From: Drosophila persimilis
Lineage: Eukaryota; Arthropoda; Insecta; Diptera; Drosophilidae
Assembly: GCF_003286085.1 (NCBI RefSeq)
Contig: NW_020825298.1
Location: forward strand, 12,834,001-12,898,000
Direction: 5' to 3'
DNA length: 64,000 nt
Shown one piece after another: positions 26,592 through 39,400 of this stretch (its first letter is position 1; every line of letters begins with the position of its first letter). The translations under genes were made by a program, and so were the position numbers. The notes under the pieces were generated by a model. That model had not been told where the DNA came from and did not search any database. It saw only the letters and a list, made by a program, of their open reading frames with translations.

Positions 26592-28050
26592 GATTCCATC
26601 GCAAGAGCAGCAGATCTGAGCCGCCCCATTATGAGTGAAGCACCCAATCCCCCTGCGAGCAGCGTTCCACCGGAGTCCAATCTAGCTGCGGAGATCTATC
26701 ACAGCATTGCATCGACGGCCACCGATCAGAATGTGCTCATGTCGCCTCTGCTCCTGGAAGCCAGTCTGGCACTCCTCTACCTTGGCTCAGATGGAGCCAC
26801 CGCAGAAGAATTCCAGAAGCTGTTGCGGCTCAAGCAACGCTTCCCAAGCAATGCCAAGATGGCCAACTATTACGCTGCAGAGCTTGCAAATGTAACCAGG
26901 GATGCTGATACCCACGTTGAATTGCAGAACCGCCTGCTGATACAGCCGAGCCCTGAGTCCAGCCCTGGAGGGATAGCTGAAGATTTTCAGAAAATTGCTC
27001 AAACATACTTTCATGTGACTGCCGAGTGCATCAATATGGAACAGACGGAGAAGCTGCGTCGTCACGTAAGCGAACAGATATTGGCCGCTGTTGGAGGCGG
27101 CAACTGGCAATCGACTCTTGTAGATAGTGGTCATGCGGCCAAGCTGCTGCTCTTGCTGGCGGCGAACCTCCAAAGCAAGTGGTTTCTTCCCTTTAGTGCA
27201 TACCGTACGGGTCTCTACGAGTTCCACAGCAACAAAGGCGAAACATCAAAGTCGGTGGCCATGCTGTTCGACGACGATATGTTTGTGAAGTACGCGGAGC
27301 TGAGGGAACTGAACGCCCGCGCCATTGAGCTTCCCTACGAGCACGCTGAAGAATTGTCCATGCTGCTAATCCTGCCCAACCAACGCGAGGGACTCGCGAA
27401 ACTGGAAAGCCAGCTGCGCGGAATCGATCTGGGCGCATTGCAGCAGTGCATGCAAATGGAGGGAGTGCAGGTGCTGCTGCCTAAATTTAGTATCGATTTC
27501 GAGTGCAGCTTGCGGCAGCCCTTGAAGCAGGTCAGTAGAATGGGAATAATCTGCCTACTTCAGGTTATGCGCGGACATTTATATGCGATGAGAACATTTA
27601 AAAATTCAATTTATTTATAGCTCGGTTTTGAAGAGATCTTTTCGGCATCGGCGAACTTTAAGCATGTGCATCCCTCCGGAAATCTGCCCGTAGCCGACGT
27701 TCTCCAAAAGTTGCGGATTAACCTAAATGAGTCTGGTTCTGGATCGGAACCACCCAGAGCCGCGGCAGGTATGTACAATATATACTCCCCACAAGCTTCC
27801 AACTTATGGCATCCCATCCCGTTTTCTTTTTCGTCAGAGTATAAACCCATTGTGATCAGCAATTCCTCCCGTCAAAAGTTCTTTCGGGCCGACCATCCAT
27901 TTTTCTTTGCCATACGCAGTGAGAATGTCACCTACTTGATGGGACACGTGGTAGAGTTTTAGAGCCCTGCGATGATCGTGCAGATATGTAGAAGGTTTGT
28001 GCAATAAGCTCCTAAAAATTAAATTACAACTAATCTTTAATAAACATGTA
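26592..28050 (+). CDS. Spn31A: Spn31A: serpin
   Basis: Coding exons are 26631-27530, 27621-27768 and 27838-27962 (TAG), giving 390 aa. The serpin fold is clear. It begins with NLAAEIYHSIAS and NVLMSPLLLEASLALLYLGS. The central part has LLLLLAANLQSKWFLPF, ELPYEHAEELSMLLILPN and LLPKFSIDFECSL. The end is FRADHPFFFAIR followed by a GHVVEF terminus. No signal peptide is visible; the N-terminus is Pro/Ser-rich. The reactive loop, split by the last intron, reads NESGSGSEPPRAAAE and then YKPIVISNSSRQ. It lacks the Thr/Ala-rich hinge of inhibitory serpins and has two prolines and an arginine in that stretch, so an inhibitory role is doubtful. Position directly after Pen supports the name. An AATAAA lies at 28039-28044. 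Confidence 0.9.
28039..28044 (+). terminator. Poly(A) signal of Spn31A
   Basis: AATAAA lies 77 bases after the stop codon. Confidence 0.6.
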
Positions 28051-28295
28051 AAACAGTGTAGTTTTTGTTGGTTTTGTTGATTTCCTGGTGGTAAATATTC
28101 CTACTTGGTGATGGTTGTAGAACAGTAAACATTAGTGGCGGTGTGTGGTTAATGTGAAGTATTTTTGTCGACCCAATACACTACATTGATACTGTACGTT
28201 TACTCGGGGATCCAGTTGGGCTCTAAGCATTTCAGCACGATTCGTGATGTAATTATCCTTCCCGGAGAACAAAACCAATTGGTCATTTTGTAACG

Positions 28296-28769
28296 ATGGT
28301 AGAGTTCGGTAAGTCGCTTAAGGAATCGTAAAGTATAAATCAGTATTTCTAACGTAAGATTTCTTTCACAGGTTTCTGATATTTTTTCCACTTCATAGAC
28401 TATCGCGGAGTCACCCAAAAGGCAACCAAAGCCAAGTAAGTACTACTATGATTTGAATAACATATAGATGACTCCTTACCTTGCCCAATTCATATTTGAA
28501 AAGAAAATCATACTCGCTTTGGTTTTTTCATAGTTTTTCTAACAAGAGTCTTGAGTTTATTTAAAGATATATCTGTATAATTAATTTTGTTGCAGAAATA
28601 GTCCTGTTATTCTTATTAGTATTACAATTATTGTATTTTGTAAGTTTTCATATCTTAATTGGGCTTTATTTTGTGTTAAGACTAGGAAAATTTTAAATGG
28701 AATCAAAAACTTGTTCACACTTCAGTGTTCTCGCTCTTTAATTTATCGCTTTCATATTGTTATGTTTAG
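28296..28769 (+). CDS. Candidate four-exon micropeptide gene (45 aa, single-pass membrane protein)
   Basis: Exons 28296-28308, 28399-28435, 28596-28639 and 28726-28769 join in consistent phase (1, 2, 1). Each of the three donors is GTAAGT, and the acceptors are CACTTCATAG, TTTTGTTGCAG and ACACTTCAG. Introns are 90, 160 and 86 bases. The predicted product starts MVEFDYRGVTQKATKAKN, a short basic cytosolic segment. It continues SPVILISITIIVFLF into a membrane segment and ends in a brief tail. The ATG has A at -3 and an in-frame stop upstream. The last exon is the least certain: an alternative acceptor at 28821 (AAATTCTCTCAG) would give a longer, less membrane-like end, and failure to use the second donor gives a stop at 28437-28439. 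I do not recognise the family. Confidence 0.42.
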
Positions 28770-29131
28770 TACCCTTTTGTAAATCTAGCTAAAAAGTTAC
28801 CTCTTGTTTAAATTCTCTCAGTTGGTTTTAATATGCGATGTCGCTTAGTTAATTTTTGTAATCTTAATATGAATCTAGTTATGCTTGATGTCGAAATCAC
28901 TCGAAATGATATTTTTCCAATTATGAGAACCTAGCATACCATATTATTCTCCGACAGAGAGATACACTCGTATAATGGGGCTAAACTGTGAGTTGGATTC
29001 AGATTGTTATCATAGTTCTCCATCCGTCACGTGTCAGCTTTTAAACTACTCAACAACTTTCAGTTAATGTTAGTTAATGCATAAAAACAGAAATATTCAC
29101 AGAGCTTTCTACTTTAGGCTTGTCTAGTCCA
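28770..29131. other. Convergent intergenic stretch
   Basis: This AT-rich DNA lies between plus-strand genes and the 3' end of the minus-strand receptor. No ORF is supported. Confidence 0.4.
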
Positions 29132-29137
29132 TTTATT
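29132..29137 (-). terminator. Poly(A) signal of the adhesion GPCR gene
   Basis: TTTATT on the plus strand is AATAAA on the minus strand, 126 bases beyond the receptor stop codon. Confidence 0.5.
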
Positions 29138-29262
29138 TACACTTATTTACACCTGATATTCAAAATCGAAGCCTCGTAAATGCATCTTAGTGTACTAGTA
29201 CTAGTATAGGCAAAATAGAATAAATGTGTCGGCTTAGTGCCGCTCACTTTGCTGTTGTTGAT

Positions 29263-30442
29263 TCAGTTTTTCAGTGTGTCGTCAGTGGGCGCATGCTGGG
29301 GGGGCGATGGCTCTGGCCCACCTCCTTCTCCGTTCTCCAAATTTCCCCTATTTAGTAAATAGTCGAGGTCCAGGGTGATGCGATCTAGCGTGGCATCATT
29401 GCCATCAGCACCACTGCCACTGCCACTGCCACATCCTACTTCGCCACTTTGCGTAGATGTAGGAATTGCAGCCGCCGTCGCAGTGCTGGTGACGGTGGAA
29501 GTTGAGACCACTGCTGCCACCATTGTGGGTAGCAGAGGGTCGAAGGTCGTCCTTGACGTGGGCTCCAGAATGGTCACCCGCTTCTGCGTCTTGGGGTTTG
29601 GTGTGGGCAACGACATCGAGAGTGTGGCGCTGGACATCCCGGCACCGCTCAGGTTGCCACTTATGGTCGGCGGTGGTGGCAACTGGGGCGCTGGCAAGCT
29701 GAGTATCAGTGAGCTGGGCACAAAATCTACATATGGATTATGTTGCAGCGGAACGTAATGAGAAGCGGACGTGGCCGAGGGCATTATGGCGCTGGTGTGA
29801 ATTCCAATTATGCTATCTGCAAGGAGATTTACAATGGTCATCGGAGCGAATATCATTTTCAATGCACTCCCATTTGCATTTGTAATTTCACTTCTTCGAT
29901 TGGGACTGGGGTAGTTTCTGTTTTCGTACGGGTTTACCTACCTGCTGCTACGCCTTGGAGTATATCCAGTGTCTCGACACCCACAAAGTCCCCGTATGGT
30001 CCCGAACGGAAATGAGTTGGTTGCTGATGCAATGTACGCCTTCCAAGGCTCCCTGTAAGTCCCCCCATCCCCATGCTCATCGTGTATGCATCGTATGCGT
30101 TTCCTCCACTAAGTAGGGCGCAGCAGCGTGTGTCCGGCGAAGGTGCAACAGTCAGGGGCAGCGTTTGGCGGTCACCGAGGAAGGTCTTCGTCGAGCTGCC
30201 AATTGCCACAGAAGCCGGAGTTGCTGCCTGGCAACGCGGCGCCGTGGAAATGATTGTCAACGGCAGCTGAACGCCAGTTCCATTTGCTCCGGACAGCTCC
30301 AGTCCCACCTTTGATTGCAGGGGCGGGGCGCTCGCTCCAGATGAAGATGCCTGCGATGCCTCCGCAGCCGTTACTCCTGCATTTGACATTGACAATGATA
30401 CCGCACATTCGTTCTCCTTCTCTTTGTCATGGTTGGTGTAGA
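29263..30442 (-). other. Receptor cytoplasmic-tail exons
   Basis: The last two exons (30442-29942 and 29816-29263, with a 125-base intron) encode only low-complexity Ser/Thr/Ala/Pro/Gly sequence. This includes LPAPQLPPPPT and a GSGSGSG run. A few more ordered islands occur: YTNHDKEKENE, GPYGDFVGVETLDIL and ATLDRITLDLDYLLN. The last may be a short amphipathic docking helix. No PDZ-type C-terminus is obvious. Confidence 0.7.
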
Positions 30443-33400
30443 CTGTAAAAGGATTTGGATTCGGGTTAGGCATTGAACCAGTCTAGTTCTCATGGCGACA
30501 ACCTACAGCTTAATGGACTGTTGACGTTAGCCGTTGCAGTGCAGTAGTTATCGTCCAGGCTGCTCTTACTCGTGTTGAACTTTGTCTGCTTTAACGAGCT
30601 GTTCTGACTGCTACCGTTGCTGCTCAGGAACGGGGGCCCCCGCAGCTGGCTCTCAGCCTTGATGACAAAACAAAAGAGGATTCCGAAGCCCTGCAAATGG
30701 AGCGGTTTGAGTAATGGCAGTGATTGTACGTACGCACATACAATATACAATTTCTCTTAGGGTCTGGGTAGAGCCTAATAAAATTCGTGTGTCAACCATA
30801 TGGGGCTTATCAAGACGATTGAGTCGTTAAGTATCGGAAGCCACTTCAATTAAAGGGACCCTCAGAGTGCCCCAACATGACTCCCAACATGAAAATCGAA
30901 GCAACCGATTAGGAAATTGAATGCATGACCAAAAGGCAACCATAAATCGATGGTGTAACATATGGAACTGACCAGAGCACTACAGCCATTGTTGTGTCTT
31001 TTCCCGAGGGCGGAATTTATGGGAGACAGACACCGAATACCACGCCGGGATTTTCGACCAGAATTAATTGCGAAATTAGCGAAGGAGTCGTCCCTCCGGC
31101 CTGGGCTCGATACTCGTATGCCAAACATTTCTTATGGTATGGACTTCCCTTCCATGTACCGGAAAGAATCCTGAGCCTTTTAATGTCTGCTTTAGTCCTT
31201 GCTTAAATAATTAAACAGAAACGCAGACAGAGCCAACAGAGGCCTACGGAGGCCTACAGAGGCCTACGCCCACAATCAAAGTGATTTTGGTGCACATTAA
31301 TAGTCCAGACCACTGGCACGGAGAGGGTTGTAGACATTGCGGTTTCGATTCAAGAAGGGGCTCGACCTAATTTGTTTGTATTTGAATTTGAATGTGCCGA
31401 ATGCGCCCCACATGCCGACTCACTTGCCGGCTGCCCACATCCCCACATCCCCACATCAAAGTGTGTGCGTGTAATTATGTGATTAGTTTTGCAAGGATAC
31501 ACCTACCCAATGCCTTGGCTTGTGTAGATAATTGTTTATTTAATTGAATTGTGAGCTGATTGTGGGGCGTGCGTAGAGCGTTAAATGCGTTTAATTCAGT
31601 TGTGGCAGAAGAATGATACAAATAAGTGCCGGCAAAAGCCAAAGCAAAAGCAAAAGCAGTGGTCTCCTCGGTAAGCTTCTTCCTCAATGAATCCAAAAAC
31701 TTGTGTGCATTGTATCTTTGGAACTTGGAACTTGGCTCGTCCGAGCCGAGCAGAAGTTGCCGCTTGAGTGGCAAGGTGCAAAAGTGAAGCGCACTTATTT
31801 CATTTGCACAGCAAATCAACGAGCAGAGGAGTAAAAAGAAAACAATAACAGCTTGAGGAGGAGCTCGAGGAGGCGGAAACCAGAGCCAAGTGTCAAAGGC
31901 AAGTGCAAAATAAACACAAAAAGGCTTCTTCCGGTACTTTGATCTGGCTGCTAATGCAGTCTGCGCGAGCAGTTTGCTCCGCGCGTGGTTTTCCGTGCTC
32001 ACGCCCTCCGTTGTTTTTGCATGCATAATTTCACCGTCACCTGTAAGTGTATGCAGGCTCTACACTTTGATGAAATATGCAAGTTTAATAAGACGTTGAA
32101 AATAAAAAGGAAACCGGATTTGCATAAGACCCCACGGAACCCCAGCCCGAACCCCAATAGTTTCGGTGACACACGGTGGCAGCTGTCTCGAAGGATGGAC
32201 TCAAATTGAACTTCCGACCAGTAAGCCAAACGGCTACGAATATTCGGGCACTAAGCCCCTTAACGCTCAACGCATGTGTACTGTTCTCTGGACTTACCAA
32301 TATTATACACGATATGCCGAACGGATATGCCCACAGAGTATCCGGTAATGAATTAACATAAACGATGAAGAACCCATCGGTGCATAGCTTAACCAGTAGC
32401 AGTCCTCCTGCCCTGTAAAGTAGGCCAAGTCTGTCGGAATACGTTGGAATAGATTAAGAAAATGACGATAATATTAAGCACCGATTGTTGCGGGCAGTGA
32501 TTATTCAGCTTAGATTAGCGCAGACCACAATATGAAGTCGCTTCGAGGGCGGGGAGGGAGGCTGGGTTTTGTAAACTTTCCATCATGATTATTTTTAAAG
32601 TCCTGCCCCATTCTCATTCCGTTTTATCTGTATTCTAGTTTTCTTCGACTTACCGCCTTTGGAGAGCCAGATTGAATTTATCCAACGGATGCGTATGCAC
32701 ATTGCGATTCTTGTGCCACAACCACAAAAGTTTCTTCATTAAAATGGCAAACAGAGCAAAGAAAAGAAAAATGAAAAGAAAATCGATGCAAACGAACAGG
32801 ATGAAGCTCAGAGAAGGCGACAACGGCGTCGATGCCGCTCCGTTCAGGTCGGAAGTTAGAGCCGCGGCCTGAAATCCGTAGCCTGAAGTGCTCGAAGAGG
32901 AGGTGGTGCGGCTCCAAGTGGCTGGCATATGCTGTTGTTGCTGTGGCCAAGTCGAGGCCGCAGCTACTTCGACTGCCATGCTGCTGTCACTGCTGGAGCC
33001 AGTGCTGTTGCCAGTGTTGCCACTGCCGGCTGTGATTGATGACGTTGACGTGGCCACATCATCGCCCAGCCCAATTGATGATGTCTCAGCTGGAGAGCTC
33101 GTTGCATTTCCCAGCAGCGCTTCCGATTCCAGTCGTAAATTATCGCCATTGAGGAGCGAATGCGTTGAATAGTAGACGCCATCAAACTCCGTTGGTTCGG
33201 CATCGGACTTGCTGACAGAGTCATCCGAAGAAGACACAGTGGACAGAATATCTAGCCACCAATGGCGCGGCCACTTGCCAATGATGCTGCAGATTAGTGG
33301 GGCGGCAACTGCGAAGAGGAGCGGCAGCAGCCAGCTAATGCCAATGGCGCCACGTATACCCGCCGCTCCGCCCTGCAGAGACGAATTGTTGTTCACCGAA

Positions 33401-36400
33401 AGAGGCCTGCGATTGTTGCCAGAGCTTGTGGTGGCCCCCACCGCAGCCCCCACCGGCAACTGGGCGCGAATTTGGGTAATGTTGCTTAAACTCTCGCGCT
33501 CGCGGCGTCTTATGTCCTGCTTGGTGGGCGTCGCCGGCTTGCTGCCGGCAGATATCTGCAGATATTTCTTGGGCATCAGCTCCGTGTGTATGACCAAAGC
33601 AATCGCAATCAGCGTTGAGACGCCCAGCAACAACAGCGATGCCAGCGAGCTGCTAATGATGGCGTGCCAGTTCTGCAAAGAGGAAATTATTAGAGACCAG
33701 ACCGTTAATAAGGAAATGGAGTACTTTGGCGGGTGAGTTGCAACATCGTTATTTTTAATTAAATACAAGAAGTTGTCATCGCGCCGCAGCGCATCACCGC
33801 ATCACCGGCAGCCAGCCAGCAAAATAAGTTATTTGGTCGTAATATTTTTTACAACTCAAACGATGACATCTCGGCATAAACTTCTTTATTACACCCGCCT
33901 CTTCACCTAATAGACTCGGCCTCGCCAAGGCGGAACATTAGTTATTAAAAAGTTGTAAACAATTTTGGGATTTGTATATTTTTTGTAGCTCCCCATTAGG
34001 GTCCCCAAAAGTCCTGGTGCACAGACCACTCTACTTAAAGGACGCTTTTCAGTGGGTATAATTTCTGTCGCGGCTTTAAGAAGCATTTTTTATCTGCGTC
34101 ACACGGGTGACTAGAGCCCGTGGAGCCGAGGTCGGCACGGAATTACTATATTGCCTGGTATTCCGATCCGCATAGCCTTCGGGGAAAAGTGAAACAAATT
34201 TTGTCAGCTTTTTAATTTTCAATTTACAATACGAATACTTCCACCTCGTCGCTTCACCGCGGAATATTATGAGTTAAGTGCGCTTAAAAGCTTTTGCCTT
34301 TCATATGTTGTGCTGCTGCTGCTGCTGCAGTGGCACGACCCGTGCTCCGTGCTTCATGCCTCACGCCCCTGCCTTGAGGGAGGGCGCGGCGACGAGTCGT
34401 ATACGTAATTTATGTTTTCTTATTTATTTATTGTTTTTTTTTTTTCGTTCCGTTTAACTGTCGTCCTGAAATTGTATTTTATTTATGCACGCAAATATAT
34501 ACAATAAGTAAAATGAATATTTTAATTGTATTTATTGTGGCATTGCGTGGGCGTGAGTGTGGGCATGGGCGTGTTCGGGTGCGCGTGCGGGTGCATGGTC
34601 TGGTTGCTGTGGTTGACGGCCGTCGCCGATGGCAGCTTGGCCTGCCTCCTCCGCTGTGCTGTGACACGTGTTCCAAACCATAAAATTTGCATGTGTGCAC
34701 ATGATTGTGCTTTACTTTTTAATAAAGTTGGCTTGCCCTGCCCTGCTCCGCCCCGCACCGCCCCGCCCCGCCCCACCCGCCTGTGCGCGCAATTAATGTG
34801 CAATAATAATAATAAGTGCGTGCGTCTCGTTTTATTAAGACAAAGTTTCCCTTTGGCGTTTTTCCGCGCCTGGCCCTGCCCTGCCCTGCCTGAAACTCAA
34901 TCGCATTGTGCAACACCTCCTAGTGGCTGTCAGTCTCCGTGACGTAAGTTGCTCATTAGACCGCTGTGGCAAGGTGGGAGCGCCCATAATTGCATAACTC
35001 GTACGAATATGCGACGTTATTCTTAGCGACAACTCAACCCGAATTGTGTCTATCCCAGATTCTACCGTCTTGGTCTTGGCTTCGGCCTGGATGCCAGCAC
35101 AACAGCCAGGAATGCTGCATACGTCAGTGGCACAAAGGCTTGCCGTATTCAAAGCTACCGCCATTCAAAGAACCCAATTCTGCGTAAGGCCAAAAACATC
35201 TATGTAGAGGCAAACATATCACTCTTCCATTTGCTGCATGGACGGATTCAAAGGCATCTTTGTCCCTAGAATACGTCCTGTCGTTTGCCTTTGTCAGCTT
35301 TTTGCGGACTAGGTTGGAGTTGTGAGTTGCTCCCCCAACTCCTCCCTCGTTTTCGTTTTCATTTTCCATTTCCATTGCTTAAACCTTTTCGCATTGCGTT
35401 TTCGTTTCCCTTGCTGGCGTTGTGTCTGTATCTGTATCTGTATCTGCTGGCTGACTCTTCCTTTGTTGTCCCTCCGTTGTCGCACACAATGTTTTATTTG
35501 TTTTTCATCCATTTATTGAGCCGTTGTTTTCGCAGCGGACCAGTTTATTACTAATTCAAAAATGTTATTTCTTGTTAGAGCTCCGCAGTTACTGCTTTCG
35601 CAGAGCGTCTCAAGACCCCCTGGGATTAAGTAGCGCAACTTTATTCGCTTATGCTTTTTACGTTTATAATTTAGGTGGTTTTTCGGGTTCTTCGGGGACT
35701 TCCACAGATTCTTGCAATGTTTCGGGGTTTCGGGGCTAAGCCCAAAGCTCTTGCTTTGGAATTTTACATTGCATTTACTGGTACTCGCATCCCTTCTACT
35801 CTCTTCTGAAGCCGTTTTTCCATTAACATTTCCACCCGCTTCAAACGTTTGGGAATGTGCGTTTATAAATATTAATTTCGATTCTAGTTAGTTCCTCCAG
35901 GCAACCCACACCTGCTCCTCTGAGCTCTCAGCTCCCAGCTCTGAGCTCTGAGCTGGTCGTTGAGCATTGTTGACTTTTAATTTCCATCCAAGCAGCTCCC
36001 CAGCCAAAAGGTATGGGAATTGTTTTCCATGAATTTTCCGTTTGGCTGCCACACAAACTAAATGTAAATTATTTGCCTTGCTCTCCGCCGTATTACTGAC
36101 TTGGTCAAAGACTTGCCAGACGACACACTAATTTGTTTTGATGATGATTAGAGGTGCTCCTCTCTGCTCCGCCTCTCCGTGATTATTATTTGAAAAGTCG
36201 AGCCCGATTGTGTCTGAAAATCGGTCGGCAACTGGCGATGTTACGGATAAGTTCGCACTGCAAATAATTATTATTTAAGGGTTTGGTTAGGTGGTTAATG
36301 CCGATGGGAATTCTTTCTTCTTTAAGGAGGGAAACTCATTTGTATTTCGATTGCCTTGTGCCGTTCCCTTCCACGTCTTGGAAGGCACGCACTGCCTCCC

Positions 36401-39400
36401 TTTTATTCCTTTTTATTTTATGCAACACTTTTTATTATTATACTGTTTTCCCCTCCACTCTCCTCTCTCCACTCTCCACTTCTTTTTCGTTCTGGGTTGT
36501 ATATTTGGTTTTGGTTTTTGGGTTGCTTTGCTTTCAGCTTGGCTTTCCTCCACTTTATTTGTTTATTTATTTTGGCGTAATTAAATTTCACGCTTTGGTT
36601 CTCTTCTCCCATTGCAAACACTCGAAAGGCTTTGTTTTAAAGGGTCAATGGTAGCAATGGTAAATGCATTAAAGAGTGCACACGCAAAGGAATTCTCAAG
36701 AGGATCAGAGAAAGAGCTAAAGCCCTCGTTAGAGAAAGCACAGAAAGTAGAGAAAACAGAGAATACTCACCACTGGCAGCATTTTCATGAAGCCCAGCAC
36801 ATAAATGAGCATCACGCTCGATGTTGAGATGCAGAACTGGATTTTGAGGAAGGTAATGGCGCACTTGCGATTGCACCAGATGGGCACCAGAATGAGGAGC
36901 GCCGAGCCGCACTGGAGGAGACAGCAGGCGCAGCTGGCGATCACGAAGATTGGCCGCTGCGGGGCATGCGACTGCGTGGTCTGCGAATGAAATTGAGAAA
37001 ACAATTAGCAATTCAAATTAGCATCAGAATTAAGACCGGCTGCTTGCCGACTGCTGGCCAACTGCTGGCAGCTATGGCTTAAATAATTGTGCGCCTTGGA
37101 GACTCTCGACAACAATTAAGAGCATACAATTTAAAGAATTGCCAAAGCGGATGCAGGCATCGCCAAACGAACGAAGGAACGGAGGTCGGAAAGCAGAGTG
37201 CATTTGGAGCAAGTTCATGGCACCAAAGGCCAAGTTGTTGATTGCGACCAAAGGAAGCGGAAATGCGGACGTTGGCTGCACAAAGAAATAAAGCTCGGCT
37301 CGGTCCGGGCCGGGCCGGGCCGGCTCCCAGGTGGAGTGTGGGGTGTGGGGTGGGGGGTGCGGAGCAAGGCCATAAGCGGGCGTTCGTTCGGTCACTAAAT
37401 GGCAGGTCCTAAAAGTGCCACAAATCAAAAGGAGCTTTCCACTTTAGTACACGTGAATTGCATGAATTGGATAACTAAATGGAGGCCGCAGCGGGGCGTG
37501 GCATAAATTAATAAATGTGTGGCCTTGGCGACCTTGGAGTCCCGGGCTTACGTTTTGCTGGCGCTTGGTTAACATCACCACATAGGTTCCAGAGAGCGGG
37601 CAAATGCAGCGCGTTATGTTGGCCATCAGGTGCTTGGTGATGCACAAGTCCGATCGCCAAGTAGACTCGAACGAGGCCTTGTAGTCGTGTCTGCACAGAA
37701 AATGGAAGATTTAGTGGCTTGTAAATTGGGGGGATCTCGCCCAGTGCTTACCCACACACGGCCACCCAATCGCCGGCCTTGGGCACACTCTCGTGCTGGA
37801 AAATGATCTCCACGTGGCCCGACTCGAAGGGCAAGTCGAGGGGCTCTCGAAAGTTGTCGTTGGAGCGATTGGACTGAAACAGCCAGGTCTGGATAATCCG
37901 TGAGGCCAGCACATAGTCCGAGTCCCTGGGATCGCTAGGAGTTGGTGGGAAATGTAGAGTGCATTAAATCTTAAAAGTAGTTTAACAAATATGTAGTTTA
38001 AATTAGAGCTTGTGCACATCTTTTATGCAAGAGTATGCACAACATCTATGGATGGGAATTCTATTAGCATCTCCTGTTCTACTGAAAACATTCTTTTGTC
38101 TCCTTATCATCGCTGTGTTTGTGTGTGCAGTTCCATATTTGCATTTTGTTTACGGCTTTAGAATTACAGTCTGCTCCAGCATGGGATGTCGTTGTCGTTG
38201 GTTGTCGTTGTCCTCGCAGGCAGGCTTCTGTGCTTCTTTCCAGCAAAGAGTAATACGCTTAAGCCAAAGAAAGCCATATTGTTGCTTGTTGCTTGTTGCA
38301 ATGCTGCACGAGAGTGACGGCTGTTGGAATTACACATATTTGAGGGGCAAGGCAAACGTTGGCTTACAAATTATATATTGGTGCCCATAAGCTGCGACTT
38401 ATGTATATACATATGTATATATGTATCTGTCATACTCCTGCACGTCGGCACCTCAAATAACTACATTGAATTGTGGAATGTGGGAGATGCATAACGCCAA
38501 AGCACAGGCAGGAGGACGTTTCTCTGGTCTAGGCATTTCCCAATGGGTCCTCTTCGTCTCCTTCTTTTAAACTCCTACTAATCTCATTTAAATTTTTGGT
38601 ATTCACTGCCTCTTGCACACAGAACTTCTTTGAACTTCCAGCAGAACTGCTGCCTCGAACTAATTATAAAGCGCAATGATGACCACTGAAGATAACTTTC
38701 ACTCGCAATCAAGGCAACGGCGGCCCAGGGACTGGGTGGCTGGGGGGCTGGGGGACTGGGGGCTTGTTTAACTTACCTTCCTCTGGTGTAGTAGGTTTTG
38801 GGGAGGAAACTTTTCAAGTTCTTGTAGGAGATCACAGAGGCGAATATTGTCGAGTTGGCCATGATGTGGAGCAGGCGGCTGGATAGCCCGATATCCATAT
38901 AGAGTTGATCCGAGAACAGGTCCTCGCTGCAAGAGAAAGTGCACGAGTGGCAGTAAATCAAGCAAATTGTAGTCACCTGCACTTAAGTCGCTTAATTAGC
39001 TAAATTAGACACTTGGCAGCCAGGAGTGTGGCCAGAAGGAAGCCAGCAAGATTGAAATACTGGGCCGGGACGAGGGAGAGGGCAAGGACGAGGGCAAGGA
39101 CGAGGTCCTCGGTGCAAGTTTTCCTGGGAAAATACTCGCAGCGTTAAACTTTTATGAGCCATTCTTCATGCTCAGCCCTCGGTTGCTTTATGCATTTATT
39201 ATTTATGTTTGCTCATAAAATAAATTTTCCATTAAGAGCGAAGGCAATGGGAAATCGTTTTCCTTCGTCGCGTATATTAATCAAGCGGCCGTAAAATGAA
39301 GTTCCCTGTTTGCTTGAAAAGCAGGAATTTGCATTTTCACTCATTCTTAATGAGAACTTATTGCAAGCTGCCCCAAACTCCCAAGAACCTCAGTCTACGG

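Noticed and set aside
31475..32026. 183-codon minus-strand frame considered as a receptor TM6 exon
   Set aside because: The true TM6/TM7 exon (32298-32412) fits splice sites, phases and GPCR topology; this frame contains simple repeats (AFAFALAFA).
33209..33736. 175-codon plus-strand open frame
   Set aside because: It is a shadow of the large TM3-TM5 receptor exon.
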